A DNA stretch of 8,238 nt from Oscillospiraceae bacterium (GTDB lineage Bacteria; Bacillota; Clostridia; Oscillospirales; Acutalibacteraceae), in contig CADBOL010000242.1 of NCBI GenBank assembly GCA_902796295.1, positions 1-8,238 of the forward strand, written 5' to 3'. A model generated the notes under the pieces. The model searched no databases. It was given only the letters and a program-made list of their open reading frames with translations, and was not told the origin of the DNA. The position numbers were made by a program, and so were the translations under genes. Of the stretch, positions 6,645-8,238 are shown piece by piece. Within the stretch, counting starts at the first letter, position 1. The number at the start of each line of letters is the position of its first letter.

Positions 6645-7375
6645 TACTTGCAGCCAGGACGGATATGGGCAAGGTCAGGGAAAACAATCAGGATTCCTAT
6701 TCTCTCGGCGAGCTTACAAACGGAGCCTGCTATGCCATAATATGTGACGGCATGGGCGGCGCTTCAGAAGGACAGCTTGCTTCGAGCGAATGCGTCAGGA
6801 TAGTCCGCGAGAGGATAAAAAGCGGCTACTATGACGGTATGAGCGACCTTTCCGTTAAATCCCTTTTGTTCACTGCCGTTGAGTATGCGAACAAATACAT
6901 CTATCAGCTTTCCATGAGCGATGAAAAATACCTCGGTATGGGTACTACTGTCGTGGCGGCTGTCATTACCGCGGATTATGTCTATGCGGTTCATGCAGGA
7001 GACAGCAGAGCTTATCTGCTCAATCCCGGCAAGGGAGAAATCATCCAGCTCACGCGCGATCATTCCGTTGTGCAGAGGATGGTTGAGGACGGCACAATCA
7101 CAGCTGAAGAGGCAGTGGTTCACCCCAAAAAGAATCTGATAACCCGGGCTGTCGGAGTCGACAGCGAGGTAAGGACCGATTTCTGTCAGGAGGATCTTAC
7201 CTCGGGTGACATAGTTCTGCTGTGCACCGACGGGCTGACGAATTTTGTATCCATCAGCGACCTGGTTCATCTTTCACAGGATTATCCGGTTGAGGAATAT
7301 GTAGGGAAATTAGTGGAAACCGCTATGAAAAACGGCGGAGGAGACAATGTTACCGCCGTTGCGGTTTCAGTATGA
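6641..7375 (+). CDS. prpC: PP2C-family protein Ser/Thr phosphatase (PrpC/Stp)
   Basis: Metal-dependent (Mn/Mg) phosphatase that reverses phosphorylation by the adjacent PrkC kinase. At 244 residues it is a compact, cytosolic single-domain bacterial PP2C. The motifs run in order: RENNQD (13-18), CDGMGG (35-40, metal ligand Asp36), GTTVVA, HAGDSRAY, LTRDHS, TRAVG, CTDGLTN (metal ligand Asp197) and GGGDNVT (Asp235). The metal-binding aspartates are all intact, so it should be active. The ATG overlaps the rlmN stop (ATGA) and has a strong ribosome site, AAAGGGGGA (about 6627-6635). It ends 18 bases before prkC. A phosphatase-kinase gene pair next to rlmN is the standard Firmicutes arrangement. 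Confidence 0.96.
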   Translation: MILAARTDMGKVRENNQDSYSLGELTNGACYAIICDGMGGASEGQLASSECVRIVRERIKSGYYDGMSDLSVKSLLFTAVEYANKYIYQLSMSDEKYLGMGTTVVAAVITADYVYAVHAGDSRAYLLNPGKGEIIQLTRDHSVVQRMVEDGTITAEEAVVHPKKNLITRAVGVDSEVRTDFCQEDLTSGDIVLLCTDGLTNFVSISDLVHLSQDYPVEEYVGKLVETAMKNGGGDNVTAVAVSV

Positions 7376-7393
7376 CGATGAGAGGAGACAAGT

Positions 7394-8238
7394 ATGGACG
7401 ATTACACAGGTAAAAGAATAGACGGGAGATATGAGATTCAGGAGGTTATCGGCGTCGGCGGTATGGCCGTTGTCTATAAGGCATACGACAATATCGACGA
7501 CAGGATAGTTGCCGTCAAAATCCTGAAGGATGAGTTTCTCGCCAATGAGGAGTTCCGCCGCAGATTCAAAAATGAGTCAAAGGCGATTTCGCTGCTCTCT
7601 CATCCCAACATAGTCAAGATTTATAACGTCAACTACGGCGACAGACTTCAGTATATTGTCATGGAGTATGTCGAGGGCATCACGCTCAAGGAGTATATTG
7701 AGCAGCAGGGGCATCTGGGCATCAAGGAGACAATTCATTTCACAATGCAGATCCTGCGTGCTCTTCAGCATGCTCACGACAAGGGCATTATCCACAGAGA
7801 TATAAAGCCGCAGAATATACTTCTTCTTTCAAACGGCAATATAAAGGTTACGGATTTCGGTATTGCGAGATTCAGTTACAGCAACACAAAGACAATGACC
7901 GATTCCGCAATCGGCTCGGTTCACTATATCAGCCCCGAGCAGGCAAGAGGTCTCTCTATTGATGAGAGGACCGATATCTACTCTGTCGGCGTTGTTATGT
8001 ATGAAATGCTCACGGGCAGGCTGCCTTTCGTTTCCGAAAACAGCGTATCTGTTGCGATAATGCAGCTTCAGAATGATCCGAAGAGAATCAGCGAGATTAA
8101 TCCCAATATCCCTGTCGGGCTTGAGCAGATAGTCAACAGGGCAATGTCCAAGGATACAAAAACAAGATATCAGGCGGCGAGCGAGATGCTGCTCGATATT
8201 GAGGAATTCAAGAGGAATCCCAATATAAGATTTGAGCA
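7394..8238 (+). CDS. prkC: Ser/Thr protein kinase, PrkC/PknB (PASTA) type; 3' partial
   Basis: The 281 visible residues cover the whole Hanks-type kinase domain. They include the glycine loop GVGGMAVVYKA (20-30), the ATP-anchoring Lys42 (VAVK), helix-C Glu61, catalytic loop HRDIKPQN (134-141), DFG (154-156) and an activation loop rich in Ser/Thr (161-175). GSVHYISPEQARG and DIYSVGVVMYEMLTG follow. The juxtamembrane segment, membrane helix and extracellular PASTA repeats expected for PrkC lie beyond the right edge, so the PASTA assignment comes from kinase type and context. Family members are known to sense muropeptides and control growth, germination and wall metabolism. The start is clear: ATG with AGAGGAG (7381-7387) six bases upstream. 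No stop codon occurs in frame before the edge, so this is truncation by the window, not a broken gene. Confidence 0.94.
   Translation, partial: MDDYTGKRIDGRYEIQEVIGVGGMAVVYKAYDNIDDRIVAVKILKDEFLANEEFRRRFKNESKAISLLSHPNIVKIYNVNYGDRLQYIVMEYVEGITLKEYIEQQGHLGIKETIHFTMQILRALQHAHDKGIIHRDIKPQNILLLSNGNIKVTDFGIARFSYSNTKTMTDSAIGSVHYISPEQARGLSIDERTDIYSVGVVMYEMLTGRLPFVSENSVSVAIMQLQNDPKRISEINPNIPVGLEQIVNRAMSKDTKTRYQAASEMLLDIEEFKRNPNIRFE

Noticed and set aside
6764..7270. A 168-codon minus-strand open frame opposite the phosphatase gene
   Set aside because: It shares codon register with prpC, whose PP2C motifs account for the conservation. It is a codon-bias shadow.
7394..8238. Kinase without a stop codon, considered as a broken gene
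   Set aside because: The frame is intact through all kinase motifs up to the window edge, so it is simply cut by the window.

Overview
The window is about 8.2 kb of tightly packed housekeeping sequence. All supported genes are on the + strand: priA (5' end off the window), def, fmt, a YugP-type membrane zinc metallopeptidase, rsmB, rlmN, a PP2C phosphatase (prpC/stp) and a PASTA-type Ser/Thr kinase (prkC, 3' end off the window). From memory, this order is characteristic of Firmicutes, especially Clostridia. By eye the base composition is near 50% GC. Arginine is often AGA/AGG, and the Shine-Dalgarno sites are strong (AGGAG and GGGGG types). These traits suit a gut-type clostridial lineage (Ruminococcaceae/Oscillospiraceae-like), but I cannot name a genus.

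Layout. 1-2087 is most of PriA, the replication-restart helicase. 2096-2578 and 2575-3498 are peptide deformylase and Met-tRNA formyltransferase, overlapping by ATGA. 3511-4203 is a small membrane-bound HEXXH peptidase. A 69-base gap (4204-4272) is the largest in the window. It holds 22 sense codons in the same frame as the genes on both sides, a weak hairpin and the rsmB ribosome site. 4273-5595 is the 16S rRNA m5C methyltransferase. 5598 (or 5592)-6644 is RlmN, the radical-SAM m2A methyltransferase for 23S rRNA and tRNA. 6641-7375 is the phosphatase, overlapping rlmN by ATGA. 7394 to the end is the kinase domain of PrkC. No rho-independent terminator or convincing internal promoter is visible, so the cluster looks like one transcription unit entering from the left and leaving to the right.

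How the genes fit together. Fmt formylates initiator Met-tRNA and Def removes the formyl group from new proteins. RsmB and RlmN modify ribosomal RNA. PrpC and PrkC form an opposed phosphatase/kinase pair that in Firmicutes responds to cell-wall fragments and growth state. PriA supplies replication restart, and the YugP-like peptidase has no established substrate.

I found no mobile element, CRISPR array, RNA gene, phage gene or obviously new system. This is an ordinary core region. The points worth a second look are small: sequence departures in PriA and Fmt motifs, the in-frame gap before rsmB, and non-ATG starts.
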